A stretch of DNA of 47,560 nucleotides from Prochlorococcus sp. AG-436-C14 (lineage in GTDB: Bacteria > Cyanobacteriota > Cyanobacteriia > PCC-6307 > Cyanobiaceae): positions 1-47,560 of the forward strand of contig QCPD01000013.1 of NCBI GenBank assembly GCA_003209755.1, in the 5' to 3' direction. A program made the translations under genes and the position numbers. Shown here piece after piece: positions 29,027 through 36,998 of the stretch (its first letter is position 1; each line of letters starts with the position of its first letter). Under the pieces are notes generated by a model. The model was not told the origin of the DNA. It did no database searches and was given only the letters and a program-made list of their open reading frames with translations.

Positions 29027-29182
29027 TTAATCAGCAGCTCCACCATTATTGGCCGTGCCGGTAACACCATTACCTGCTCCTTCTCCCCTACCATCATTGC
29101 GAAGCTTGCGTTTCTTAAATTTCCTGGCATAAGCTCGGTTTCTTTCTTGCTTTTCTTTCTTAAGATTTCGTCTTTTAGACAT
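29027..29182 (-). CDS. Small basic conserved protein (51 aa)
   Basis: A 51-codon frame starting with ATG at 29182. The first 28 residues are extremely basic (MSKRRNLKKEKQERNRAYAR, then KFKKRKLR). The tail is Gly/Ala/Asn-rich (GRGEGAGNGVTG...AAD). It is too short for usual ORF cut-offs, but the sharp Lys/Arg head and the Gly-rich end look like a real nucleic-acid or ribosome-associated peptide. It begins 38 bp after devA and precedes the GT2 gene. I recall similar small proteins in marine picocyanobacteria but cannot name a function. Two longer overlapping frames here are shadows. Confidence 0.75.
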   Translation of the reverse strand: MSKRRNLKKEKQERNRAYARKFKKRKLRNDGRGEGAGNGVTGTANNGGAAD

Positions 29183-29219
29183 AATAAATTCCTACAAAAT
29201 TTTATTTCTATCTAATTTA

Positions 29220-29912
29220 CTAAACAGAGTGCAATATTTGGCCATCTTCCATTCTCAAGAGACGATCTGCTACATCCAATATTCTCGGATCATGAGTAAC
29301 CATCAACACTGAACAGGATTGTTCTAAAGCTAGTTTTTTTAACAAATCAACAATTTCTCTACCAGTTGAACTATCTAATGCAGATGTTGGTTCATCAGCT
29401 AGAAGTAATTTTGGTCTAGCGGCTAGAGCTCTGGCAATTGCAACTCGCTGTTTTTGCCCACCTGATAAATCATGTGGAAGCTTAGACAAGTGGTCTTCTA
29501 ATCCAACAGCTCTCAACCACTCTCTAGACTGAGACCTTCTAGACTTGTATGAAAAACCATTTAAAAGATCAGCACCCATTTGGACATTTTGTTCAGCGGT
29601 AAGACATCTCAAAAGATTATGCCCCTGAAAAATCATTCCAATATTTTTTCTAAGATTCTGTCTAGTTTTTCTACTGGCTCCAAAAAGTTGCTTACCAAAT
29701 ACTTTAAGGTCGCCATCTTGAACTTTACGAAGAGCTCCAATCAAAGTTAAAAGAGTGGTTTTGCCACATCCGGAAGGTCCTGTCAATAAAACAACCTCGC
29801 CAGGAGAAATTTCCATTGATATCGACTGGAGAACATGCCTTCTCATTTCTCCATGCCCATACCAATGATTCAAAGAAGAAATAGTTAAAGTATTATTATT
29901 TATATAATTCAT
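29220..29912 (-). CDS. devA: DevA-type ABC exporter ATP-binding protein
   Basis: The 230-residue ATPase of a DevBCA-type exporter has Walker A GPSGCGKT (45-52), the signature LSGGQ (149-153) and Walker B LLLADEP (169-175). The DevA-like start SSLNHWYGHGEMRRHVL and SALDSSTGREIVDLL support the DevA (MacB-like) subfamily. In Anabaena DevBCA works with TolC to export heterocyst glycolipids; unicellular cyanobacteria carry paralogues of unknown substrate. It follows devC by 33 bp in a pcyA-devB-devC-devA series. Confidence 0.9.
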   Translation of the reverse strand: MNYINNNTLTISSLNHWYGHGEMRRHVLQSISMEISPGEVVLLTGPSGCGKTTLLTLIGALRKVQDGDLKVFGKQLFGASRKTRQNLRKNIGMIFQGHNLLRCLTAEQNVQMGADLLNGFSYKSRRSQSREWLRAVGLEDHLSKLPHDLSGGQKQRVAIARALAARPKLLLADEPTSALDSSTGREIVDLLKKLALEQSCSVLMVTHDPRILDVADRLLRMEDGQILHSV

Positions 29913-29945
29913 AAATTATTTAAATTAAAACATTCAATTTGTTTT

Positions 29946-31121
29946 TCAAAATATCTCAGCAGGATCTGCATCCGCCAACTTTTTCATAGCTGCTAGTGCT
30001 GATCCCATACACATAAAAAGTATCAAGCAGAATATAATTGAAGCTCTACTAAAACTCATTTCAACAGGCAGTTTAGTTGATGATCTAACCAAAGCATACA
30101 AAACCTGTCCTGAAACATAAGCAGGAATATATCCCATAATTGATAAAATAAATCCTTCTCTAGCCACTACTCCTAAAAGGCTTCTTAAGTTATAGCCCAT
30201 AGCCATTAAGGTTGCATATTCAGGTAAATGATCACTTACATCACTATAGAGAATCTGGTAAACGATTACACACCCAACAATAAATCCCATTGCAGCTCCC
30301 AATGTAAAAATAAATCCAATAGATGTACTACTTTTCCAATAATTCTTTTCAAAATCTATAAAAGATTTCAAAGACATAACCTTAACGTCACTAGGCAAAC
30401 TTAAATTCAAAGAACGAACAACTTTTTCAATATCAGATCCCTTCTTCAACCTAACTAAACCAATTTCAATACTTCCTTTAGGATTACCTGGAGATAATTC
30501 TAAGTATGTCTCACTGCTAGTTATTAAATTGCCATCTGCGCCAAAAGAAGGACCTAAACTTACAATTCCAGAAACTCTTACTCTTTTACCTGCGACTTCA
30601 GTTTCAACTATACGCCCTGAATTAAACCATGTAGAGATAGGACCAAATTCATCTCTGGAAAGATCATCAAACAAAACCCTGCCTTTAATTTTTAAGGTTT
30701 TAGCCTTTCTTTCAAATTCAGAATCAATCAATAGTGGATTACTTGGCTCAAATCCTAAAGCAAGAATAGATCTTGTGGATAAATTTTCAGGATTTCGCCA
30801 AAGCAGAAAATTCCAATTAACAGCAGTTGTTCCAACAACATCCCTTTGTGCCATTGCTTGAACTAATCTCCTCCGAGGAAACCCACTCATACTTATTGAA
30901 CTTTTTGAGCGAGGACTAATTAAAACAAGATCTGCATCAAATAACTTATGAACAGTAACACTTGCGTCAAACAAACCATCTCTAAAACCTAATTGCATAA
31001 ACATCAAAATCCCAGCAAATGCTATTCCTGCGATAGCTACCAATATTCGTAAGGGTTGTCTTGTTAGCAAAAGCCAAGCAAGAGGGATTTTTCTTTTTTT
31101 TACAAAATTATTTAATTCCAC
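29946..31121 (-). CDS. devC: DevC-type ABC exporter permease
   Basis: A 391-residue MacB/FtsX-type permease. It has one N-terminal membrane helix (about 16-42, LAWLLLTRQPLRILVAIAGI), a long extracytoplasmic domain (about 45-260) and three C-terminal helices (about 270-385). AWLLLTRQPLR and MQLGFRDGLFDASV near the N-terminus and YATLMAMGYN before the third helix are DevC hallmarks. It shares one base with the devB stop and is followed by devA. It should form the inner-membrane channel of the exporter. Confidence 0.9.
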   Translation of the reverse strand: MELNNFVKKRKIPLAWLLLTRQPLRILVAIAGIAFAGILMFMQLGFRDGLFDASVTVHKLFDADLVLISPRSKSSISMSGFPRRRLVQAMAQRDVVGTTAVNWNFLLWRNPENLSTRSILALGFEPSNPLLIDSEFERKAKTLKIKGRVLFDDLSRDEFGPISTWFNSGRIVETEVAGKRVRVSGIVSLGPSFGADGNLITSSETYLELSPGNPKGSIEIGLVRLKKGSDIEKVVRSLNLSLPSDVKVMSLKSFIDFEKNYWKSSTSIGFIFTLGAAMGFIVGCVIVYQILYSDVSDHLPEYATLMAMGYNLRSLLGVVAREGFILSIMGYIPAYVSGQVLYALVRSSTKLPVEMSFSRASIIFCLILFMCMGSALAAMKKLADADPAEIF

Positions 31122-32038
31122 TATGGCTGAAAACGAGCAATAACTTTCATTCCAGTTAGATGAGAAACCTTTTTGGCTGATGCATTATCAAGCTTGACTC
31201 TAACCTCAATCACTCTTGAATCTGCATCTCCTGTTGGATCAGTTGAAAGTACTCTTCTTTGCCTGACCTGTGGACTGATCAAACTCACTTGGCCTATTAG
31301 GGAGCCATTAAAGCCTCCATTCTCACTAATTAAATCAACAGCTTGACCCATTCGAACTCTATCTATATCGGATTCATACACTTCAATGAGCGCTTCCATT
31401 AATTGGTTAGCACCAACATTCATTACACCAGTCGAGTTTGGTCTCTCTCCCTCGCGAACTAAGATTTGCAAAACAATTCCATCAATTGGACTTTTTAATT
31501 GTGTTTGGTCTAAATCAACATTAATTCCATCAATAGAAGATTTAAGCATTAAAATTCTGCTCTCAGAAATCAACAAATCATCTTTCATCTTTTCTAAAAC
31601 AATTAGTGCCACTGCACCTTTATCAACAAGTTTTTGATATCTATTGATTTCCCTTTTTTTAATCCTAATTTCACTCATTAATATATTTAAACTAGCTTGC
31701 TCAGATTTTAAATTAGCTTCAAGCTTAGGACGGTTATCAAAAACAGCTAAAATTTGATCCTTAGTAATAACATCACCTTCTTCAATTAATAATTTAGATA
31801 ATCTTGGAGTGCCTCCCTTTCCACTTGTTGGAGCTGCTAATTTTCTAACTTCTCCCAGAGGGTTTAATTTACCTAATGCTGCTACACCTTCTATCCTATT
31901 AACAAATTCATTATTCTTAGGGGTTTGATTTACTTCTAAGTCTTTATTATCACATCCACTTATTAAGAGCAGATAAAAGGGTGTAATACTGATACTAAAT
32001 AGGAATTTAAAAGATAAATATTTAAACATAGTTAACAT
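31121..32038 (-). CDS. devB: DevB-type membrane fusion protein, probable lipoprotein
   Basis: A 305-residue HlyD/MacA-like adaptor that would link the DevCA pump to an outer-membrane TolC. The N-terminus has a hydrophobic signal ending in a lipobox, ISGC, with Cys29 as the predicted lipidated residue. A lipoyl/barrel-sandwich half motif (KLAAPTSGKGGTPRLSKLL), a helical hairpin (about 105-175) and the second half QLKSPIDGIVLQILVREGE follow. The ATG at 32038 overlaps the pcyA end by seven bases; a second ATG at 32029 is also possible. Confidence 0.88.
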   Translation of the reverse strand: MLTMFKYLSFKFLFSISITPFYLLLISGCDNKDLEVNQTPKNNEFVNRIEGVAALGKLNPLGEVRKLAAPTSGKGGTPRLSKLLIEEGDVITKDQILAVFDNRPKLEANLKSEQASLNILMSEIRIKKREINRYQKLVDKGAVALIVLEKMKDDLLISESRILMLKSSIDGINVDLDQTQLKSPIDGIVLQILVREGERPNSTGVMNVGANQLMEALIEVYESDIDRVRMGQAVDLISENGGFNGSLIGQVSLISPQVRQRRVLSTDPTGDADSRVIEVRVKLDNASAKKVSHLTGMKVIARFQP

Positions 32039-32757
32039 TCAAAAAGGATTTTGTTGATGTATTCATCTGCCCAGGATGAACCAAAAAATTTCGTTAATAT
32101 ACCTCTGGTCTTATTATTACGTTTTTGATTTGAGCAATATCGTTTTTGATAATTAAATCTTTCCATCGTATCCAACGAATCAATCTCGTCTGCAACTACA
32201 TTAACTAATAAAGATAATAATAGTGACAAATATTGATCAATGAGTTTTAAAAATAATTTTTCTTCGGAAAAATCAACTGGACGAATAAAGCACACATACG
32301 GAGAAAAGATAACTCCCCATTCTGGGAGCTTACAAGGTTCATTAAATTTTGGGATATATAATGACCTCATTTGAGAAACCAGTGAATCGGATAAATGTTT
32401 ACCAACAGGTGACAAATCAACAATTGCGGCAGAAATAGTATTTGAATTAACTACCAAATCAGCGCCAAATATGGGGAGTTCATAACATGGATCAGGGAAA
32501 AAGACACAATGGAGTATTTGCAATGATTTTCCAAGCTTTGCAACTTCCAAATGAATTTTTCTAAATCCTTTTGCTTGATAAAACTCGTTGAAAATAAATA
32601 ATTCCTCCTTATTTTGGTTGCTAAAAATCCGACTCGACCTAGGGTCAATATTTAGAACTTCAAGATCAGTCAAAGAATTGATTCTATTCTTGATAAGTTC
32701 GAAAGCTTCAAGTAAAAGAGGATTTAATTTACTTTGATTGCAAAAAACTGACTTCAA
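32032..32757 (-). CDS. pcyA: Phycocyanobilin:ferredoxin oxidoreductase
   Basis: Four-electron reductase that turns biliverdin IX-alpha into phycocyanobilin using ferredoxin. The 241-residue sequence carries the PcyA catalytic set with exact spacing: Glu71 in HLEVAK, His83 in LHCVFFP and Asp100 in PIFGADLV correspond to Glu76, His88 and Asp105 of the Synechocystis enzyme. Prochlorococcus lacks normal phycobilisomes but keeps bilin reductases, probably for phycoerythrin remnants or phytochrome-like uses. The start is ATG. The gene overlaps devB and may lead the devBCA operon. Confidence 0.94.
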   Translation of the reverse strand: MKSVFCNQSKLNPLLLEAFELIKNRINSLTDLEVLNIDPRSSRIFSNQNKEELFIFNEFYQAKGFRKIHLEVAKLGKSLQILHCVFFPDPCYELPIFGADLVVNSNTISAAIVDLSPVGKHLSDSLVSQMRSLYIPKFNEPCKLPEWGVIFSPYVCFIRPVDFSEEKLFLKLIDQYLSLLLSLLVNVVADEIDSLDTMERFNYQKRYCSNQKRNNKTRGILTKFFGSSWADEYINKILFEC

Positions 32758-33120
32758 AACTAAGAACTCAAGCTAAAAGGGTTTGGCTAAGATTCATAGA
32801 AACAGTTTATTTATATTCTCACACAATATTATATTATTATAAAGGCTAAAAGAATTAAAAAAGAGAATTTTTATGCAAAGATAAGTGAATGTTCACCAAA
32901 GGCTCAAAGGTTGGATTTAGAGTAAGAATAATATACTAATAATAAAGCAAGTAAATAACGATAATTTAAATATATAATAAAATATAGATATAAAAATAAT
33001 ATAAATATTAAATTAATTTTTTCAATTTAATAAATTTCAAACCATCAGATTTAGATTTATTAATCTTATTCGCATAGATTCATATAGCATAAGGGAATAA
33101 CGTCCTTTAAGATATATGGA
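32758..33120. other. 363-bp AT-rich divergent intergenic region (pcyA / M16 peptidase)
   Basis: The longest gene-free stretch in the window. It is AT-rich, above all 32925-33030. It should hold the promoters for the minus-strand pcyA-dev series and the plus-strand peptidase pair. I see no tRNA, no convincing hairpin with a T-run and no coding frame beyond a 16-codon start at 32889. No sharply defined regulator site was found. Confidence 0.6.
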
Positions 33121-34353
33121 ATGAAAGTAAATCATTGGACATTATCTAATGGTGCTACATGTGTTGTAGCTAATATAGAAAAATCAACATTGACTTGTAT
33201 TGACTTTTGGTGCAAAGGAGGAAGTCTTTATGAAATGAAAAATGAAGAAGGAATGGCACATTTCCTTGAGCATATGATTTTCAAAGGAAGCAAGAACCTT
33301 AAAGAGGGTGAATTCGACTTAAGAATTGAATCTCTTGGTGGAAGTAGTAATGCCGCAACGGGATTGGACGATGTTCACTTTCACGTTCTTGTTCCTCCAG
33401 AAAAAATGGAAGAAGGTCTAAAGCTGATATTAGAATTATTATTATTTCCTAAAATTGAACAAGAAGCCTTTGAAATGGAGAAAGAAGTAGTTTTAGAGGA
33501 AATCGCACAAAATATAGAGCAACCAGATGAAATTATTTATTTGAAATTATTAAAGGAATGTTTAAAACCACATAGATATTCTAAACCAATACTCGGTGAT
33601 AAAAATACGGTAAAAAGTATAAATACTAAACAAATGAAACTATTCCACCAAAATCATTATGTAGGTAAAAACTGTACACTATGTATAGTAGGAGAAATAC
33701 CAAAAGAAATACATTCGATAATTAACAATAGTAAACTTAAAGAATTAAATACAATCTCAGAAGAAAGAAATATAATTCCAAAACCCACTTTTAATAAAGG
33801 TTATATAAAAGAGACTATTCCAAGACTTGAGGGCGGAAGAATATTGAAAGCCTGGAAATTACCCCCTGCAAAAGAGCAGATCTTAATTTTAGGAGCTGAA
33901 ATTGCAGCTACAATATTATGCGAAGGTAAAAGTAGTCTTATTGTTAAGAACCTAAGAGAAGAAAAACGTATTATTGAATCAATAGACATAGATTTACAAA
34001 TTCTTGAAGAGGGTGGATTAATCCTTCTAGATGTCAGTTGCCCTCAGGAAAATCTTAAAACTGCCGAAAGTGAAGTCAATAGCATTCTTAAAGAATTAAA
34101 TATGGATTTAGTTACTAATAAAGATTTGGACCGTGCAAAAAAATTAGTCATAAACAACATTTATTTTAGTCTAGAGTTGAGTAGTCAAATCGCCTCAACA
34201 CTAGGAAATCAAGCTCTATGGGGGCGGCACCAATCAATATTAAAGTCAATAGATGATATTTCATATTGGACAACTTCTCGCTTAAATGAATTAATTTTTC
34301 CATTATTTAATCCAGAAAATGCATTTACATTAATTGCCGAACCTGAGGAATAA
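33121..34353 (+). CDS. M16 family zinc peptidase, catalytic member
   Basis: A 410-residue processing-protease-like protein. The inverted zinc motif HFLEH (47-51) is followed 76 residues later by the third ligand Glu127 in the EKEVVLEEIAQ helix, the HxxEH...E pattern of family M16 (MPP/pitrilysin). LGGSSNAATGLDDVHFHVLV is also typical. Such 'M16B' pairs in bacteria act as heterodimers with an inactive partner. No signal peptide is visible. The gene begins with ATG and is followed after 2 bp by the second M16 gene. Confidence 0.93.
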   Translation: MKVNHWTLSNGATCVVANIEKSTLTCIDFWCKGGSLYEMKNEEGMAHFLEHMIFKGSKNLKEGEFDLRIESLGGSSNAATGLDDVHFHVLVPPEKMEEGLKLILELLLFPKIEQEAFEMEKEVVLEEIAQNIEQPDEIIYLKLLKECLKPHRYSKPILGDKNTVKSINTKQMKLFHQNHYVGKNCTLCIVGEIPKEIHSIINNSKLKELNTISEERNIIPKPTFNKGYIKETIPRLEGGRILKAWKLPPAKEQILILGAEIAATILCEGKSSLIVKNLREEKRIIESIDIDLQILEEGGLILLDVSCPQENLKTAESEVNSILKELNMDLVTNKDLDRAKKLVINNIYFSLELSSQIASTLGNQALWGRHQSILKSIDDISYWTTSRLNELIFPLFNPENAFTLIAEPEE

Positions 34354-34355
34354 AT

Positions 34356-35618
34356 ATGAAAATAATTCTAGACAAACTTAATAGTAAAAATATCATGTCC
34401 GCAAAATTATGGATAGAAAACGGTAGTAGAAATGATCCAAAGGATAAAAAAGGTATTCATCAAATTTTAAGCTCAACAATGCTTAGAGGTTGTGGGCCAT
34501 ACAACAATAGCCAAATTGCAGAAATAGTAGAAAATTCTGGAGCAAACTTAAACAGTGAAACTTACGAAGATGGTCTTCTAATAAGTCTTAAATGTATAGA
34601 AAGTGATGCTTATAAACTTCTTCCTTTAATTGGGTGGATGATTACAAAACCTTTACTTCAAATAGATCAAATAGAATTAGAAAAAGATCTAACGATAAAA
34701 GCCATTAGAAGACAACAAGAAAGTACATATCAATTAGCTTTTGATGGATGGAGAAAGATGGTATACGGTGATGGTCCATATGGTCACGATCCAATGGGAT
34801 CAATCGATAATATAAATAAAATCAATAAAGAACATATATTACCAATCGCAAGCTCATTAATTCATAGAAAAAAAAACTTAGTAATTTCAGGTAAGTTTCC
34901 CATTAACATAGACAATTATATAGAGAATGCAATTGCATTTAAGGAGATTAATGAAAATTCCAATAATCAAAAGAAAAGATATGAAAAGAAGAATAAAATT
35001 GAGATTCCGTATAAACAAAGATCAAGTATTTATACACGGTCATTAAATACAAAACAAGTCATTCTGCTTCTAGGTAAAGCAACAATTAGATATGATAATG
35101 AATCAGACATTATGCTTAGATTATTATCATGTTACTTAGGATATGGAATGTCAAGTTTATTATTTAAGGTTCTAAGAGAAAAGTATGGAGTAGTTTATGA
35201 AACAGGAATTTATCATCCAATTAGAGAGAATCAAACACCCTTTATTATGCATGCATCTACAACTGAAGATAAAGCAATCCTTACTCTTCAATTACTAAAT
35301 GAGTGTTGGGAAAAAATTATTAATACCGAAATATCACCTGAAGAATTAGATCTTGTAAAGATAAAGTATCAAGGTCAAATTGCTCATTCATTGCAAAGTG
35401 TTAGTCAAAGAGCTGAGCATCAAGCTCATCTTTTAGGAATTGGACTAACAAAAGATCACGATAAAGAATCTCTACTAAGGCTCAAAACTATAACTAGTAA
35501 AGAAATCAAGGTTGCTGCTAATAAATACTTAAAAAAACCAATGCTAAGCGTTTGTAGCAACAAAGAAGTTATTCAAAAAATAAATAAATACTGGAAAATT
35601 CAATCAAGTCACATTTAA
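34356..35618 (+). CDS. M16 family peptidase homologue, non-catalytic partner
   Basis: A 420-residue M16-fold protein without the HxxEH zinc motif; the matching place reads GIHQILSSTMLRGCG. The C-terminal half keeps the substrate-binding loop pattern LREKYGVVYETG (Arg/Tyr pair) near residues 269-280 that complements the active partner. Together with the preceding gene (2-bp gap) it should form an alpha/beta-type heterodimer, as in mitochondrial processing peptidase and Sphingomonas SPH2681/2682. Substrate unknown. It converges with the sipA-like gene 3 bp away. Confidence 0.88.
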   Translation: MKIILDKLNSKNIMSAKLWIENGSRNDPKDKKGIHQILSSTMLRGCGPYNNSQIAEIVENSGANLNSETYEDGLLISLKCIESDAYKLLPLIGWMITKPLLQIDQIELEKDLTIKAIRRQQESTYQLAFDGWRKMVYGDGPYGHDPMGSIDNINKINKEHILPIASSLIHRKKNLVISGKFPINIDNYIENAIAFKEINENSNNQKKRYEKKNKIEIPYKQRSSIYTRSLNTKQVILLLGKATIRYDNESDIMLRLLSCYLGYGMSSLLFKVLREKYGVVYETGIYHPIRENQTPFIMHASTTEDKAILTLQLLNECWEKIINTEISPEELDLVKIKYQGQIAHSLQSVSQRAEHQAHLLGIGLTKDHDKESLLRLKTITSKEIKVAANKYLKKPMLSVCSNKEVIQKINKYWKIQSSHI

Positions 35619-35621
35619 TTG

Positions 35622-35843
35622 TCAGATATCTTTACCTAAAATTTTAAGTCTTTCAGAAGGAACCAAGAAATTTCCCCTTCTAAATCTCACTTCTAATAAA
35701 TCATTTGGTCTTATTCCAATAATTACTCCAACCTCATCTAAAGATACTAGGTCTGGAGGTCTAAGCATTGTTATCGAATCTGCTGTCTTCAAATATGGCA
35801 AAGGAACTTGTAAGGATACTTTTTCTCCGACTGAAAATTTCAT
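35622..35843 (-). CDS. sipA: SipA-like regulator (NblS/Hik33-interacting, DUF3148)
   Basis: A 73-residue SH3-barrel-like protein. PYLKTADSITMLRPPDLVS (20-38) and the end VRFRRGNFLVPSERL match the cyanobacterial SipA/Ssl3451 family. In Synechococcus and Synechocystis SipA binds the sensor kinase NblS/Hik33 and tunes its autokinase activity in light and nutrient stress. Neither NblS nor RpaB is encoded in this window. The start is ATG. The family call rests on the PYLKTAD...MLRPPD block, which I recognise; NdhO was considered and fits less well. Confidence 0.78.
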   Translation of the reverse strand: MKFSVGEKVSLQVPLPYLKTADSITMLRPPDLVSLDEVGVIIGIRPNDLLEVRFRRGNFLVPSERLKILGKDI

Positions 35844-35927
35844 TATGACTAAATAGTACTAAATGATCTTATTGACATATCAATCAATTTGTAAATAATA
35901 ATGTATGAGAACTGGTAATTAAATTCT

Positions 35928-36500
35928 TTGCACAAATTTAGTAGCGGGGTAAAAGCTATAACAGGAGTGATGTTAATTATAATATGCGCAATGATACCAT
36001 CATCTATAATTTTTCCTCAAGAAGACCTAAATCTCTCTCTTATCCCACTACATAGCAATTGGCAAATCCAGGGAGTTCTTTTGACATCATTGCTGTGTGG
36101 CCCTCAAATAGGAACAATTTCTGCAATATGCTATCTCATTATAGGTTTATTCTATTTACCTATTTTTCATGGAGGGGGTAGTGTTGGTTATATCTTAACT
36201 CATGAATTTGGTTACTTATTAGGATTTATTCCTGCTGCTTGGACATGTGGTTTTTTAGCTAAAAAAAATTCAAATACTAATTTAATTAATTATTCAATTT
36301 TTACGGCCATATCTTTATGCATTGTGCATATTATAGGTATAATTTATCTAGTTATCGGTAAAACGCTTGGGAATTGGTCAGATAATTTATTCGATCTTAT
36401 CTTTATAAATACTTTTATACCACTCCCAACTCAATTATTACTATGCATATCAATAAGTCTATTATCAATAGTATTAAAAAGTATATTAATAGTAAAATGA
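35928..36500 (+). CDS. bioY: BioY-family biotin transporter S component
   Basis: A 190-residue membrane protein with about six hydrophobic helices. WQIQGVLLTSLLCGPQIGTIS and FHGGGSVGYILTHEFGYLLGF are BioY family signatures. BioY binds biotin with high affinity and works alone or with an ECF (BioMN-type) energy module. No energy module is seen here. The start appears to be TTG at 35928 (MHKFSSGVKAI), since no ATG/GTG lies upstream in frame close by; the exact start is uncertain. The stop overlaps the lspA ATG in ATGA. Confidence 0.85.
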   Translation: MHKFSSGVKAITGVMLIIICAMIPSSIIFPQEDLNLSLIPLHSNWQIQGVLLTSLLCGPQIGTISAICYLIIGLFYLPIFHGGGSVGYILTHEFGYLLGFIPAAWTCGFLAKKNSNTNLINYSIFTAISLCIVHIIGIIYLVIGKTLGNWSDNLFDLIFINTFIPLPTQLLLCISISLLSIVLKSILIVK

Positions 36501-36982
36501 ATTCATTAAATAATAGAAGAGTAAGAATATTAGCTTTCTCTTTTTTTATTATTTTTTTAGATCAAGTTAGTAAGTTTTTAGCATTAAGTACATTAGGCTT
36601 TGAAAAGACTAAAAATATTATTCCTAATTTATTAAATTTCACACTAGTAAAAAACAAAGGTGCTGCATTTAGTCTTTTTAGCAACTCGACAAACATTCTT
36701 ACAATTATAAGTATTCTAACCGCATTATCATTAATTACTATTATATTAAAATTCCCACCGAAATCTTTTTGGAATTTAATTGGACTTTCATATCTATTAG
36801 GAGGGACTTTGGGTAATGCAATTGATAGGTTTTTTAAAGGTTATGTTCTGGATTTTGTAGAAATAGTCCCAATTAATTTTCCAATTTTTAATGTAGCAGA
36901 TATATCAATAAACATTGCTGTATTATGTTTTATAATAGATATAATTAAATCTAAAGAGATCTCAAAAATAAATTATAAATAA
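36497..36982 (+). CDS. lspA: Lipoprotein signal peptidase (signal peptidase II)
   Basis: Aspartic membrane protease that cleaves prolipoprotein signal peptides after diacylglycerol transfer. From the ATG at 36497 the protein has 161 residues and four membrane helices. The catalytic pair is Asp110 in GNAIDRF and Asp135 in FNVADISI; LDQVSKF (21-27) and NKGAAFSLF are also family motifs. A longer frame beginning at 36443 lies inside bioY and is unlikely. The ATGA overlap with bioY indicates coupling. A lipoprotein substrate, the DevB-like protein, is encoded nearby. Confidence 0.95.
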   Translation: MNSLNNRRVRILAFSFFIIFLDQVSKFLALSTLGFEKTKNIIPNLLNFTLVKNKGAAFSLFSNSTNILTIISILTALSLITIILKFPPKSFWNLIGLSYLLGGTLGNAIDRFFKGYVLDFVEIVPINFPIFNVADISINIAVLCFIIDIIKSKEISKINYK

Positions 36983-36998
36983 AAATGATCGTAATTAT

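Noticed and set aside
28939-29215. Longer overlapping frames on both strands (63 and 67 codons)
   Set aside because: They have non-protein-like composition and are shadows of the 51-aa basic protein gene at 29027-29182.
32889-32939. 16-codon frame MFTKGSKVGFRVRIIY in the pcyA-peptidase gap
   Set aside because: It faintly recalls an SH3-barrel start but stops after 16 codons; too little to call a gene or a pseudogene.
35622-35843. NdhO as identity of the 73-aa protein
   Set aside because: The PYLKTAD and MLRPPD motifs fit SipA; NdhO has a different core.
36443-36496. Longer lspA frame beginning inside bioY
   Set aside because: The extra 18 residues are not LspA-like, and the ATG at 36497 overlaps the bioY stop in the usual ATGA form.
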